Shown piece after piece: positions 38,814-47,106 of a stretch of DNA of 47,106 bases. The notes beneath the pieces were generated by a model. It was not told where the DNA came from and ran no database searches. It worked only from the letters and a program-made list of their open reading frames with translations. Each line of letters begins with the position of its first letter. Positions within the stretch are counted from its first letter, which is position 1. Source of the DNA: Bacteroidales bacterium (GTDB lineage Bacteria; Bacteroidota; Bacteroidia; Bacteroidales; Muribaculaceae). The stretch is from assembly GCA_004552725.1 (NCBI GenBank), contig SFNM01000021.1, forward strand, positions 1 to 47,106, written 5' to 3'. Made by a program: the position numbers and the translations under genes.

Positions 38814-39413
38814 TCAATCGGCTACGCCGTTGGGGTATTGGCGGAAGTATTCGTCGGCGGTGTGGTCGAGTTCGTCGTACCATTCCTCTCCGAAGCGGCG
38901 GATGAGAGGCTCCTTCAGAAATTTGTAGGCGCGAACACCGAGTTTGCGGCCCAATACTTCGGCGCAGTGGCATATTTTCCAGCGGTGGAAGTTGACAGCG
39001 GTGAAGTCGGCGTATTCTTTTACGCGCACGGGGTAAAGGTGGCACGATACAGGCTTCATAAAGTTTACGCGACCTTGGCGGAAAGCGCGTTCGATGGCGC
39101 AATGGCACATTCCACCCGGCTCGTAGCAGGTAAACACGCAATTGCGTCCGTCGACGATAGAGGTGACTAAGTCACCTTCTTCATCGATGTATGCCACCCC
39201 GTGTTCTTTAATTTCGCGTTGGGCGGCGGGCATAAGGTCATCAAATATTTCCGGCAAAATATCTTCGATTTGTCGGCGTTCGTCTTCGGTGATAGGTGCT
39301 CCGGCATCGCCTTCGATGCAACATTCACCGAGGCATTTATCGAGGTCGCAGCAGAAGTAGCGTTCGAGCAAATCAAGACTGACAAGTGTATTTTGAATTT
39401 CAAGCATATACAT
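38814..39413 (-). CDS. DUF3109 family Cys-rich protein
   Basis: The 199-residue protein matches DUF3109. It has a Cys-rich N-terminal motif (RYFCCDLDKCLGECC) and further Cys residues in CVFTCYEPGGMCHC, SCHLYPVR and WKICHC. These are likely to bind an iron-sulfur cluster or zinc, as in the related YkgJ family. The biochemical role is unknown. It starts 5 bases after DUF5103 ends, making it the last gene of an ung-DUF5103-DUF3109 operon. Confidence 0.88.
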   Translation of the reverse strand: MYMLEIQNTLVSLDLLERYFCCDLDKCLGECCIEGDAGAPITEDERRQIEDILPEIFDDLMPAAQREIKEHGVAYIDEEGDLVTSIVDGRNCVFTCYEPGGMCHCAIERAFRQGRVNFMKPVSCHLYPVRVKEYADFTAVNFHRWKICHCAEVLGRKLGVRAYKFLKEPLIRRFGEEWYDELDHTADEYFRQYPNGVAD

Positions 39414-39418
39414 GGGAA

Positions 39419-40675
39419 TTAGTTGGCGGTGGATGCTAAAGCCACTGAAATGAGGCGGTCGGTGCGGTCGACCGGACCGCGAGTATAAACTTTAATGAGA
39501 TATTCGTTGGTGGTTTGATATTTGTTGCCTTCGATGATGCGAGGTGTCCCAATTGTGGAGCCTGACGGCACGGCTAAGTATTGATAGTTGTAAGCACCTT
39601 GCTTGAGCAGCACGGCTTTTTCGTAGCGGCCGGTGGCGGGGTTGAAGGGAACCACTGCCCCTTGGTCGAAGCGACGGCAAGTGAAGTCGCCATCGAGGTA
39701 AATGGTCCAGTCGCTGAGTTCCGGCTGGTCAAGGATGAAATGCACCACCGCATAGTCGGCTTCGGTGTCGGAGTCGGAGGAGTTGTATTCGCGAATGAAG
39801 AAGCGCCCATGCTGGGTGCTGTCGTAGGCATAACTGCGGCCGAACCGCGCTTCGTCGGTGAATAGGGTGAAGTGATAATAGGGGTGGAGGTATTCGATAC
39901 GGTCCACTCCGATTGAAGGAAATTGGGTGGAAATGATTTCCATACGACGATATTCGTTGCCGGCCTCGAAGATGAGCGGGTCGGAGTGCTCGAAGATGGC
40001 AGTGTGTCCGCTGAGGCGCAATGGGTGAATGAGTGTCACTTCGTTGTCGGTGCGTCCGTTTTGTTGCACCACTACTTTTAAGTCGTTGAATGGGTTGGCC
40101 ACATGGGCGCGTTCCGTCCCTACAGAAATCGACAGTTGCTGATGTTGGTCGTTGTAGTCGATGTCGGTGCGCGAAGATATTTCCACGGCCACATCGGCCA
40201 CTTGCTCGCTGAGCATAGTGCGCACTTGGAGCCACACCTCGTCGGGATTGTCCTCAGAGTATACTTCCAAGAGGTAATTACCTGAAAGGGTGGGGGATAT
40301 ATCCTCGTTTGGGAAGGAGAAATGATAGTTGACATAGTGCACGGTGGTGGCGCGCGAGAAAGCGTAATCCTCGATAGCACTTTCGTTGAAGCCATCGAGC
40401 CATTCGCTCTCGGCAATGCTCGACGGTTGCCAATCGGCATCGCAACGCACGGCTCGATAGCGCAGATAAGAGCGGTCCTCGGCCAATTGGTCGAAACTAA
40501 TGTCGAGCCATTCGCCTGCGCCGAGCACCACCATCGGCGGAGCAAAAATGTTGTCGGCGAAAGTGACGCGCAAGGTGCGCACATCGTCGCGGAAGATGCC
40601 GGTCGATGTGTCGCGAGCCAGTGCTGATAACGCCGTGACTGTCAACGCTATTAGTATGTAAATCAGGCGCTTCAT
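39419..40675 (-). CDS. DUF5103 exported protein
   Basis: I chose ATG 40675, which forms an ATGA overlap with the ung stop; the in-frame TTG six bases earlier is less likely. The 418-residue protein has a signal peptide (about 1-20, MKRLIYILIALTVTALSALA). It matches the Bacteroidota DUF5103 family, with conserved NYHFSFPN, SGNYLLEVY, YYHFTLFTDEARFGRSYAYD and, near the C-terminus, YNYQYLAVP. The family is beta-rich and its role is unknown. Confidence 0.85.
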   Translation of the reverse strand: MKRLIYILIALTVTALSALARDTSTGIFRDDVRTLRVTFADNIFAPPMVVLGAGEWLDISFDQLAEDRSYLRYRAVRCDADWQPSSIAESEWLDGFNESAIEDYAFSRATTVHYVNYHFSFPNEDISPTLSGNYLLEVYSEDNPDEVWLQVRTMLSEQVADVAVEISSRTDIDYNDQHQQLSISVGTERAHVANPFNDLKVVVQQNGRTDNEVTLIHPLRLSGHTAIFEHSDPLIFEAGNEYRRMEIISTQFPSIGVDRIEYLHPYYHFTLFTDEARFGRSYAYDSTQHGRFFIREYNSSDSDTEADYAVVHFILDQPELSDWTIYLDGDFTCRRFDQGAVVPFNPATGRYEKAVLLKQGAYNYQYLAVPSGSTIGTPRIIEGNKYQTTNEYLIKVYTRGPVDRTDRLISVALASTAN

Positions 40676-41337
40676 CGCCAATCTATCGGTTGCTGGCCGT
40701 GAGCCTTAAGGTAGTCGTTGGCCAAGGTGAAATGGTGGTTGCCGAAGAAGCCGCGCGAGGCCGATAAGGGCGATGGGTGTGCCGAGGTAAGCACCAAATG
40801 GCGCGAGCGGTCGATGCCTTGACCCTTGCGGATGGCGTAGTTGCCCCATAAAAGGAACACTATGTTGGAGCGCTCGGCCGAAAGTTTGGCGATTATGGCA
40901 TCTGTGAACTGCTCCCACCCTTTGCCACGGTGTGATGCTGCATCGCCGCGTCCTACGGTGAGCAACGAGTTCAGCAGAAGCACACCTTGGTTGCTCCATC
41001 GCCGCAGGTCGCCCGATGGCAGCGGCTCTACGCCCACATCCGAACGTATCTCTTTGAAAATATTGACCAACGATGGCGGGAAGGGTACGCCATCGTACAC
41101 CGAAAAGCAGAAGCCATTGGCTTGCCCCGGCTCGTGATACGGGTCTTGACCAACGATTACCACTTTCACTTTGTCGAACGGGCATGCGTCCAAAGCCGCA
41201 AAAATGCGTCCGGCCGGAGGATATACCTCGCCTTCACTATAGGCTTGGCGCACAAACTCTGCCAACTTGGTGAAATAGGGGCTACTCCACTCTGATTGAA
41301 GAGCGCGTTGCCATGAGGGATGTATTCTGATGTACAT
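40672..41337 (-). CDS. ung: Uracil-DNA glycosylase
   Basis: Ung removes uracil from DNA in base-excision repair. I chose ATG 41337 (221 residues), matching the normal length; the earlier in-frame start at 41358 would overlap the divergent tRNA promoter. The catalytic motif is GQDPYHEPGQANGF, with Asp as the water-activating base. The C-terminal HPSPLSASRGFFG carries the catalytic His and the Leu loop. VLLLNSLLTV and LLWGNYA are also conserved. It leads a three-gene operon. Confidence 0.96.
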   Translation of the reverse strand: MYIRIHPSWQRALQSEWSSPYFTKLAEFVRQAYSEGEVYPPAGRIFAALDACPFDKVKVVIVGQDPYHEPGQANGFCFSVYDGVPFPPSLVNIFKEIRSDVGVEPLPSGDLRRWSNQGVLLLNSLLTVGRGDAASHRGKGWEQFTDAIIAKLSAERSNIVFLLWGNYAIRKGQGIDRSRHLVLTSAHPSPLSASRGFFGNHHFTLANDYLKAHGQQPIDWR

Positions 41338-41351
41338 AATTTGCGATATTT

Positions 41352-41383
41352 TTTGCAAAACTACAAAAAAAGCCGTAAATTTG
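41352..41383 (+). promoter_or_regulatory. Promoter of tRNA-Arg
   Basis: TTTG (41352-41355) lies 20 bases before TAAATTTG (41376-41383), 28 bases before the tRNA. A minus-strand TAGTTTTG (41363-41356) may serve ung. Confidence 0.7.
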
Positions 41384-41411
41384 CACCATCAAAACCGGAA
41401 AAAGTTTACAT

Positions 41412-41483
41412 GCTCCTGTAGTTTAATGGATAAAATTTCGGATTCCGGTTCCGACGATAAGGGTTCGATTCCCTTCGGGAGTA
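41412..41483 (+). tRNA. tRNA-Arg (anticodon CCG)
   Basis: The sequence folds as a full cloverleaf: acceptor GCTCCTG with CGGGAGT, anticodon stem TCGGA/TCCGA around loop TTCCGGT (anticodon CCG, reading CGG), and T arm AAGGG-TTCGATT-CCCTT. The discriminator base is A; the CCA end is not encoded. It lies directly before gluQ, 43 bases away. Confidence 0.95.
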
Positions 41484-41526
41484 CTACCACAGGCCTGATA
41501 ATCATTCGGTTGTCAGGCTTAATTAT

Positions 41527-42402
41527 ATGATAAACGAGCAATTACTAAATACAATAATCGGGAAGCCGACCGAGCAGCCTGTTGTGGGACGATTTGCACC
41601 GTCGCCCACCGGTCGTATGCACTTAGGCAACGTATACGCTGCCTTGATGTCGTATATGTCGGCTCGCACTCGAGGAGGCCGCTGGATTGTGCGCATTGAG
41701 GATATCGACACCCAACGTTCGCGCCGTGAATACGCCGAACAACTGCTCGATGACCTTCAATGGCTCGGCCTAATCCCTGATGGCGAAGTAGAATACCAAT
41801 CCGACCGCTTCCACATATATAATATGTATCTCACCCAGTTGGCTGATGCCGGAATGGTGTACCCCTGTCGCTGCACCCGAGCCGAAATTATGGCCTCGGC
41901 ACCGCACCAAAGCGACGGCCATGTGGTCTACTCCGGCCGATGCCGCCCGGCTAATCCCTGTTATGATGCCAACTTGCTGAGTGAGACGCTGCGTTTGCGC
42001 GTGGAACCCGGTGCTGTCGAAGAATTTTCCGACGACATATATGGAACGCAGCGTGTCGATGTTGGAGCCGAGTTCGGCGACTTCGTGTTGCGCCGTCGCG
42101 ACGGAATGTGGGCCTACCAGTTTGCAGTGGCTATTGACGATGCCTTGATGGGTGTGACCGAAGTGGTGCGCGGCGACGACCTCTTGCTCTCTACTGCGCC
42201 TCAACGCTATATCCAACACCTCTTAGGCCTACCTTGCCCCAATCGCTATGTGCATCTACCCTTATTGCGCAACGTTGCCGGCCAACGCCTCTCCAAACGC
42301 GATGGCAGCCTATCCCTCTCCTCCCTGCGCCTCACCCATTCCCCCGAAGCAGTCCTCGCCAAAGTCCTCGCCGCCGCCTCCCTCCCCACCTCCCTCCTCT
42401 AA
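41527..42402 (+). CDS. gluQ: Glutamyl-Q tRNA(Asp) synthetase-like protein
   Basis: This is a shortened glutamyl-tRNA synthetase of 291 residues, lacking the anticodon-binding domain. GluQ proteins attach glutamate to queuosine in tRNA-Asp. The class I motifs are present: FAPSPTGRMHLGN (HIGH motif at about 31-35) and RLSKRDGS near residue 256 (KMSKS motif). Cys residues in YPCRCTRAEIM and YSGRCR fit the zinc site of the GluQ group. The C-terminus is low-complexity (SPEAVLAKVLAAASLPTSLL). A role in tRNA charging of the neighbouring tRNA is not implied. Confidence 0.9.
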   Translation: MINEQLLNTIIGKPTEQPVVGRFAPSPTGRMHLGNVYAALMSYMSARTRGGRWIVRIEDIDTQRSRREYAEQLLDDLQWLGLIPDGEVEYQSDRFHIYNMYLTQLADAGMVYPCRCTRAEIMASAPHQSDGHVVYSGRCRPANPCYDANLLSETLRLRVEPGAVEEFSDDIYGTQRVDVGAEFGDFVLRRRDGMWAYQFAVAIDDALMGVTEVVRGDDLLLSTAPQRYIQHLLGLPCPNRYVHLPLLRNVAGQRLSKRDGSLSLSSLRLTHSPEAVLAKVLAAASLPTSLL

Positions 42403-42488
42403 GCATTGTCCCTCTTACGAAAGAGTGGCAATTTGGTGGAAAATTGTGGGAAAAGGGCGGATTTCTTGATGGTTTCGATTTTTTTTTG

Positions 42489-42496
42489 TAACTTTG
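42489..42496 (+). promoter_or_regulatory. -7 element of the glycogen synthase gene
   Basis: TAACTTTG followed by CGG, with a predicted transcript start near 42503. This favours ATG 42522 over ATG 42507, which would leave a leader of only a few bases. Confidence 0.65.
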
Positions 42497-42521
42497 CGGT
42501 CTGAAAATGAAATCTCAAGCT

Positions 42522-44165
42522 ATGGCTAATCAAGAAATTGATTATATTTTTGAAACAAGTTGGGAGGTTTGCAACAAGATTGGCGGCATTTACACTGTGC
42601 TGTCGACCAAGGCGCAAAGCCTACAACGATTGTACAAAGACAAGGTAATTTTTATTGGTCCTGATGTGTGGACGGAAGCCCATCCGGCGGCCGACTTTAA
42701 AGAAAACAAAGCGTTATTGCGCGGCTGGCGCTCGCAGGGTGTATTGCCCGAGGGCGTGGAAGTGCGCATCGGCCGATGGGAAGTGCCCGGCAGCCCAATA
42801 GCAATATTGGTGAAATTTGATGCTATGTATGCCTCCAAGGACCAATGTTACGGTCGTATGTGGGAACTCTACGGAGTGGACTCGCTGCATGCTTACGGCG
42901 ATTACGACGAAGGGTGCGCCTTTGCGCGCGCCGTGGCCGCCGTAATCGAAAGTATTGTAACATATCTCGGCAAGAAAGCCGCTCGTTGCATCGCTCATTT
43001 CAACGAGTGGACCACCGGTATGGGCCTGTTGGTTTTGAAAGACCGTATGCCGCAGGTGGCCACCGTGTTCACAACCCATGCCACCAGCATTGGCCGTAGC
43101 ATTTGCGGCAACGGTAAGCCCCTTTACGACTATCTACATAATTATAATGGCGACCAAATGGCCGCTGAACTGAATATGCAGTCGAAACACTCGTTGGAGA
43201 AGGCTGCAGCGCATGCCGCCGACTGCTTCACTACTGTGAGCGACGTGACGGCTGAAGAATGTGCGCAATTGTTGGAACGCCGTCCCGACGTTGTGACTCC
43301 CAATGGCTTTGAGCCGGGCTTTGTACCTGCGCCTGCTCGCTTTGACAAGGCTCGCAAAGAAGCGCGAGCCCAACTTCTGAAGGTGGCACGCGCTCTGACC
43401 GGCCGACAATTCACTGACGACACATTCATCGTAGCCACTTCGGGTCGTTGTGAGTTCCGCAACAAAGGTATCGACGTATTTTGCGATGCGATGGCTCGCT
43501 TGACCGACCGCGGTAGCGCTCGTCAAGTGTTGGCATACGTGATGGTACCCGCATGGTGTGCCGGAGCGCGCGCCGACCTCGGTGAGGCTTTGGCCAACGG
43601 CAACGAATTGCCCCTGAGCGATGCTGTAATCACTCATAATCTGCACAACTACAATGATGATCCGGTGTGCCAACGCATCCACCAATTAGGTTTTGCGCGC
43701 GAAAACCTCGAAAGCAACGTGACACTCATCTATGTGCCTTGCTATCTCAATGGGAATGACGGCATCTTCAATCGCTCTTACTACGACCTGCTGATAGGTA
43801 TGGACCTCACCGTGTTCCCGTCCTACTATGAGCCGTGGGGCTACACCCCGTTGGAGAGTGTGGCCTTCGGTGTGCCCACCGTCACCACTTCGCTGTCGGG
43901 CTTCGGCCAATGGGCTCGCACCGCTGCTTCAGCCACATTCGTCGACTGCGGCGTAGAGGTAATCGAACGAACCGATGGTAATTACGAATATGTGGCCGAT
44001 GCTATTGCCCAACATGTGCAAGCGCTCACCGCTGCCGACAACCAAACTCGCACACTCTACTCCCAAGCGGCTCGCGCCACTGCAGCGGCCGCCGATTGGA
44101 GCCACTTCATTAAATATTATGTCGAGGCATTCAAAATTGCCTTTCGCAACAATAATACGAAATAA
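42522..44165 (+). CDS. Glycogen synthase, eukaryotic-type (GT3-like)
   Basis: The protein (547 residues from ATG 42522; an in-frame ATG at 42507 adds five) resembles animal and fungal glycogen synthase more than bacterial GlgA. The N-terminal IFETSWEVCNKIGGIYTVLSTKA matches the WEVANKVGGIYTV signature of GT3 enzymes, and VFTTHATSIGRSI follows. The C-terminal domain has FPSYYEPWGYTPLE, the conserved donor-binding Glu region. It would build alpha-1,4-glucan from a nucleotide sugar. The glucan phosphorylase follows after 27 bases, so synthesis and breakdown share an operon, as usual in Bacteroidales. Confidence 0.9.
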   Translation: MANQEIDYIFETSWEVCNKIGGIYTVLSTKAQSLQRLYKDKVIFIGPDVWTEAHPAADFKENKALLRGWRSQGVLPEGVEVRIGRWEVPGSPIAILVKFDAMYASKDQCYGRMWELYGVDSLHAYGDYDEGCAFARAVAAVIESIVTYLGKKAARCIAHFNEWTTGMGLLVLKDRMPQVATVFTTHATSIGRSICGNGKPLYDYLHNYNGDQMAAELNMQSKHSLEKAAAHAADCFTTVSDVTAEECAQLLERRPDVVTPNGFEPGFVPAPARFDKARKEARAQLLKVARALTGRQFTDDTFIVATSGRCEFRNKGIDVFCDAMARLTDRGSARQVLAYVMVPAWCAGARADLGEALANGNELPLSDAVITHNLHNYNDDPVCQRIHQLGFARENLESNVTLIYVPCYLNGNDGIFNRSYYDLLIGMDLTVFPSYYEPWGYTPLESVAFGVPTVTTSLSGFGQWARTAASATFVDCGVEVIERTDGNYEYVADAIAQHVQALTAADNQTRTLYSQAARATAAAADWSHFIKYYVEAFKIAFRNNNTK

Positions 44166-44192
44166 TCACAATTTTTACAGAAATTATATCAT

Positions 44193-46754
44193 ATGAAACT
44201 TCCGGTAAGCCGAACTAATGCTCCCGTATTGCGTGACATTACCGTTCAAGCCACTCTTCCCTCGCAACTCAAACCGCTCGAGGAAATTGCCCGCAACCTT
44301 TGGTGGGTATGGAACAGCGAAGGTAAATCGCTCTTCCGCGACCTCTGCCCCGAACTTTGGCGCCGCACCGGCGAAAACCCCGTAATGCTGCTCCAACGCA
44401 TCTCTTCGGAACGTATCGACGAAATTTTGGCCGATACCTCTTTGATGGACCGTATCGCCCAGGTATATCGCAAAATGCGCGAATACTTGGCTCAACCTAT
44501 GCGTAAGGATGTGCCCTCTGTGGCATATTTCTCTATGGAATATGGTCTGTGCAACTGCCTGAAAATCTACTCCGGCGGCCTCGGCGTGCTCGCCGGCGAC
44601 TACATCAAGGAAGCATCCGACTCCTGCATCGACATGACTGCTGTCGGCTTCTTGTATCGCTATGGCTACTTCACTCAATCACTGAGCGTTGACGGCCAAC
44701 AAATCGCTAACTACGAAGCACAAAACTTCAACCAACTCCCCATCGAACCGGTGCTGGACAACAATGGCAACCCCATGGTGCTCGACGTGCCCTTCCCCGG
44801 TGGTCGCTTCGTTTATGCCCACATCTGGCGCGTGAACGTAGGCCGTATGAAACTCTATCTGCTCGATACAGACTTCGACGCTAACAGCGACTTCGACCGT
44901 CAAATCACTCACCAACTTTATGGTGGCGACTGGGAAAACCGCATCAAGCAAGAATATATGCTCGGTATCGGCGGCGTGCTGATGCTCAAAAAACTCGGCA
45001 TCAAGGCCCAACTCTATCACTGCAACGAAGGCCACGCCGCTCTGCTCAACCTCCAACGTTTGGTGGACTATGTGCAAGAAGAGCACCTCGACTTCAATGT
45101 AGCCCTCGAAATGGTTCGCGCCACTTCGCTCTACACTGTGCACACTCCCGTGCCCGCCGGCCACGACTACTTCGACGAAGCCCTCTTCGGCAAGTACATG
45201 GGCGAATTCCCCGGCAAACTCGGCATCTCCTGGGGCGAACTCATCGACATGGGCCGCGAAAACCCCGGCACCAACGAACGCTTCTGCATGAGCACTTTCG
45301 CTCTGAACACCTGCCAAGAAGCCAACGGCGTGAGCTACCTCCACGGCGAAGTATCCAAGAAAATGTTCGCCGGCATCTGGAAAGGCTACTCCTGGGAAGA
45401 ATCCCACGTGGGCTACGTGACCAACGGTGTGCACATGCCCACCTGGGCCGCTTCCGAATGGAAAGAATTCTACATGAACAAACTCGGTCCGGAAGTATTC
45501 TCTGACCAAAGCAATCCCGAAGTGTGGCGCGGCATCTACAATGTGCCCGACGAAGAAATCTGGAACATGCGCACCTTGTTGAAGAATAAATTCATCAACT
45601 TCGTGAAGCGCGACTTCCGCGAAAAATGGCTCGCAAACCAAGGTGACCCCTCGCGCGTTATGGAAGTGCTCGACCGCATCAATCCCAACGCGCTGATTAT
45701 CGGTTTCGCTCGTCGTTTTGCTACTTACAAACGTGCACATCTGCTGTTCACCGACCTCGAACGCCTCGCTCGCATCGTGAACAACCCCCAACGTCCCGTG
45801 CAATTCATCTTCTCGGGTAAGGCTCACCCCGCCGACGGCGCCGGTCAAGGTCTTATCAAAAAAATCACTGAAATTTCGCATCGCCCCGAATTCCAAGGAA
45901 AGATTATCTTCTTGGAAGACTACAATATGACCGTTGCCAAGCGACTGGTGACCGGTGTCGACATCTGGCTCAACACCCCCACTCGCCCCTTGGAAGCATC
46001 GGGTACCTCAGGCGAAAAAGCCGAAATGAACGGTGTGCTTAACTTCTCCGTGCTCGACGGCTGGTGGTACGAAGGCTACCGCTTCAACGAAAAAGCCGGT
46101 TGGGCCCTCACCGACAAACGCACCTTCAAAGACCAAGCTCAGCAAGATAAACTCGACGCTGCTACTATCTACAACATGCTCGAGAACGAAATCATCCCCC
46201 TGTACTTCGAAGTGAACTCCAAAGGCTACTCGCCCCGCTGGATTGAGTACATCAAAGGCTCCATCGCCGACATCGCTCCCCACTTCACTATGAAGCGCAT
46301 GATCGACGACTACATCGACCGCTTCTACAGCAAGGAAGCTGCCCGCGCTAAAAAGCTCGCCGCTCACGACTTCGCCAAAGCTCGCGAAATCGCCGCTTGG
46401 AAAGAACGCGTGGCCGCCGCTTGGGATGGCATCAAGGTGCTCGACGTGCGCCAAAGCGTCGACGCCGGCACCCGTTCGGCCAACGAGCCCTACCGCGTGG
46501 AAATCACCCTCGACACCAACGGCCTCGGTCGCGACCTCGGCATCGAACAAGTAGCCTACCGCTACGAAGACGGCCAAGAAAGCCTCCACTCCGTGCGCCC
46601 CTTCAAGGTGGTGAAAGAAGAAGGCAGCATCGTCACCTTCGAACTCAGCGCCCGCACCAAAGATGCCGGTATCTTCAAATACGGTTACCGCATCTTCCCC
46701 AACAACGAAGCCCTGCCCCACCGCCAAGACTTCGCCTTCACCCGCTGGATCTAA
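44193..46754 (+). CDS. glgP: Alpha-glucan phosphorylase (GT35)
   Basis: This PLP enzyme releases glucose 1-phosphate from stored glycogen. The 853-residue protein belongs to the shorter bacterial 'alpha-glucan family phosphorylase' type. Motifs include VAYFSMEYGL and YSGGLGVLAGDYIKEASD in the N-terminal half, ATYKRAHLLF (phosphate binding), and EASGTSGEKAEMNG near residue 605, where the PLP Lys lies; other members often have Met in place of the Glu. It extends through a C-terminal tail at about 750-853 of unclear role. It is co-transcribed with the glycogen synthase gene. Confidence 0.92.
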   Translation: MKLPVSRTNAPVLRDITVQATLPSQLKPLEEIARNLWWVWNSEGKSLFRDLCPELWRRTGENPVMLLQRISSERIDEILADTSLMDRIAQVYRKMREYLAQPMRKDVPSVAYFSMEYGLCNCLKIYSGGLGVLAGDYIKEASDSCIDMTAVGFLYRYGYFTQSLSVDGQQIANYEAQNFNQLPIEPVLDNNGNPMVLDVPFPGGRFVYAHIWRVNVGRMKLYLLDTDFDANSDFDRQITHQLYGGDWENRIKQEYMLGIGGVLMLKKLGIKAQLYHCNEGHAALLNLQRLVDYVQEEHLDFNVALEMVRATSLYTVHTPVPAGHDYFDEALFGKYMGEFPGKLGISWGELIDMGRENPGTNERFCMSTFALNTCQEANGVSYLHGEVSKKMFAGIWKGYSWEESHVGYVTNGVHMPTWAASEWKEFYMNKLGPEVFSDQSNPEVWRGIYNVPDEEIWNMRTLLKNKFINFVKRDFREKWLANQGDPSRVMEVLDRINPNALIIGFARRFATYKRAHLLFTDLERLARIVNNPQRPVQFIFSGKAHPADGAGQGLIKKITEISHRPEFQGKIIFLEDYNMTVAKRLVTGVDIWLNTPTRPLEASGTSGEKAEMNGVLNFSVLDGWWYEGYRFNEKAGWALTDKRTFKDQAQQDKLDAATIYNMLENEIIPLYFEVNSKGYSPRWIEYIKGSIADIAPHFTMKRMIDDYIDRFYSKEAARAKKLAAHDFAKAREIAAWKERVAAAWDGIKVLDVRQSVDAGTRSANEPYRVEITLDTNGLGRDLGIEQVAYRYEDGQESLHSVRPFKVVKEEGSIVTFELSARTKDAGIFKYGYRIFPNNEALPHRQDFAFTRWI

Positions 46755-46776
46755 TCCCCACATCCATACCGCAAGC

Positions 46777-46810
46777 AGCGCCCGCCCTCACCCGGCGGGC
46801 GCTACTTTTT
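46777..46810 (+). terminator. Terminator of the glycogen operon
   Basis: AGCGCCCGCC (46777-46786) pairs perfectly with GGCGGGCGCT (46794-46803) and is followed by ACTTTTT. It begins 22 bases after the glgP stop. Confidence 0.85.
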
Positions 46811-46860
46811 AACTTAATCCGGCTGGAAAAATTTGCGTTGATATGGTATCCGGAGTAGTT

Positions 46861-46978
46861 CGGCTTCCGCCTCACCACAGGACTCGCCGCGGATGGGGCG
46901 CTTCCGCGCCGCTCGGCTGCCGCCTCGCCACAGGACTCGCCGCAGGTGGGGCGGCGAGGCGCTTCGCTGCGCCGAGCC
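46861..46978. repeat. GC-rich repeat, family 2 (copy 2, tandem)
   Basis: CGCCTCACCACAGGACTCGC at 46868 recurs as CGCCTCGCCACAGGACTCGC at 46921, a 53-base period. Between them lies the palindrome GGCGCTTCCGCGCC. A related GGCGCTTCGCTGCGCC ends the block. It matches 38738-38797. Together with the terminator it fills the gap to the last gene. Confidence 0.75.
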
Positions 46979-46985
46979 ACAATGG

Positions 46986-47106
46986 TTAGCGGCGGTTGGC
47001 TTGTTTATGGAGGAGGCGTTCGAACTTGCGACGCATGGCGCGGTTGCACTCGCCCAGCGCGGGGAGGTGGTTGGCGATGTAGGTGATGTCGTCGGCGGTG
47101 ATGGCG
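46986..47106 (-). CDS. 3' end of an unidentified gene (partial)
   Basis: The minus-strand frame is open from the right edge to a TAA at 46986-46988, giving about 39 C-terminal residues: basic and helical, with DDITYIANHLPALGECNR and RRKFERLLHKQ. The fragment is too short to identify, and its start lies outside the window. Confidence 0.5.
   Translation of the reverse strand, partial: AITADDITYIANHLPALGECNRAMRRKFERLLHKQANRR

Noticed and set aside
41412..41483. tRNA-Arg as an integration site
   Set aside because: No repeat of the tRNA 3' end, no integrase and no foreign-looking DNA are found next to it.

Overview
The window comes from a Bacteroidales chromosome, most likely a Muribaculaceae-type gut lineage with fairly high GC. 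Three things suggest this: repeated Bacteroidota promoters (TTTG about 20 bases before TAnnTTTG), Bacteroidota-restricted families (DUF4301, DUF3575/DUF5119, fimbrillin lipoproteins, DUF5103, the rpoZ-bamD pair), and a eukaryotic-type (GT3-like) glycogen synthase next to a glucan phosphorylase. Taxon placement is inference from gene content; no 16S rRNA is present.

Layout. 1-3.8 kb: the end of an acidic protein gene, then bioB, a SpoU/TrmH rRNA methyltransferase and radA. 3.9-6.5 kb (minus strand): bamD-rpoZ, rpsO and a META-domain lipoprotein. 6.9-13.4 kb: an M16 zinc protease, a large TPR protein and a DUF4301 protein. 13.4-14.6 kb: a Y1 (HUH) transposase gene inside a mirror-symmetric nest of palindromes, with a tandem array of about 79-bp units on its right. 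14.9-19.9 kb: a fimbrial-type surface operon (DUF3575, DUF5119 and two fimbrillin-like lipoproteins). 19.96-20.37 kb: a second copy of the palindrome nest without a transposase gene. 20.4-23.4 kb (minus): a small membrane protein, an NSS transporter and miaB. 23.5-25.3 kb: a small membrane protein and an acetyl-CoA hydrolase/transferase gene with an internal deletion. 25.5-26.1 kb: an AT-rich hicAB toxin-antitoxin pair. 26.2-33 kb: a SulP transporter, an M3 oligopeptidase, a small membrane protein and a prolyl oligopeptidase. 33.1-34.8 kb: an AT-rich AbiE-type toxin-antitoxin pair between two 111-bp direct copies of the prolyl oligopeptidase 3' end. 35-38.6 kb: an M23/LysM peptidase, an M48-like protein with an altered zinc motif, fabG and a tiny lipoprotein. 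38.8-41.3 kb (minus): ung, DUF5103 and DUF3109. 41.4-46.8 kb: tRNA-Arg(CCG), gluQ, a glycogen synthase and a glucan phosphorylase. The window ends in a repeat and the 3' end of one more gene.

Most of the window is ordinary housekeeping and envelope DNA. Two regions stand out. The first is a REP/RAYT-like system: a 149-aa Y1 transposase framed by inverted palindromes, with a transposase-less relative 6 kb away. Most of these palindromes keep a TTCCA (or TGGAA) centre while their stems differ. The second is the AbiE cassette, whose flanking direct repeats carry the 3' end of the neighbouring gene, so the host gene is left intact, as happens when an element integrates at a gene's 3' end, but no integrase is present.
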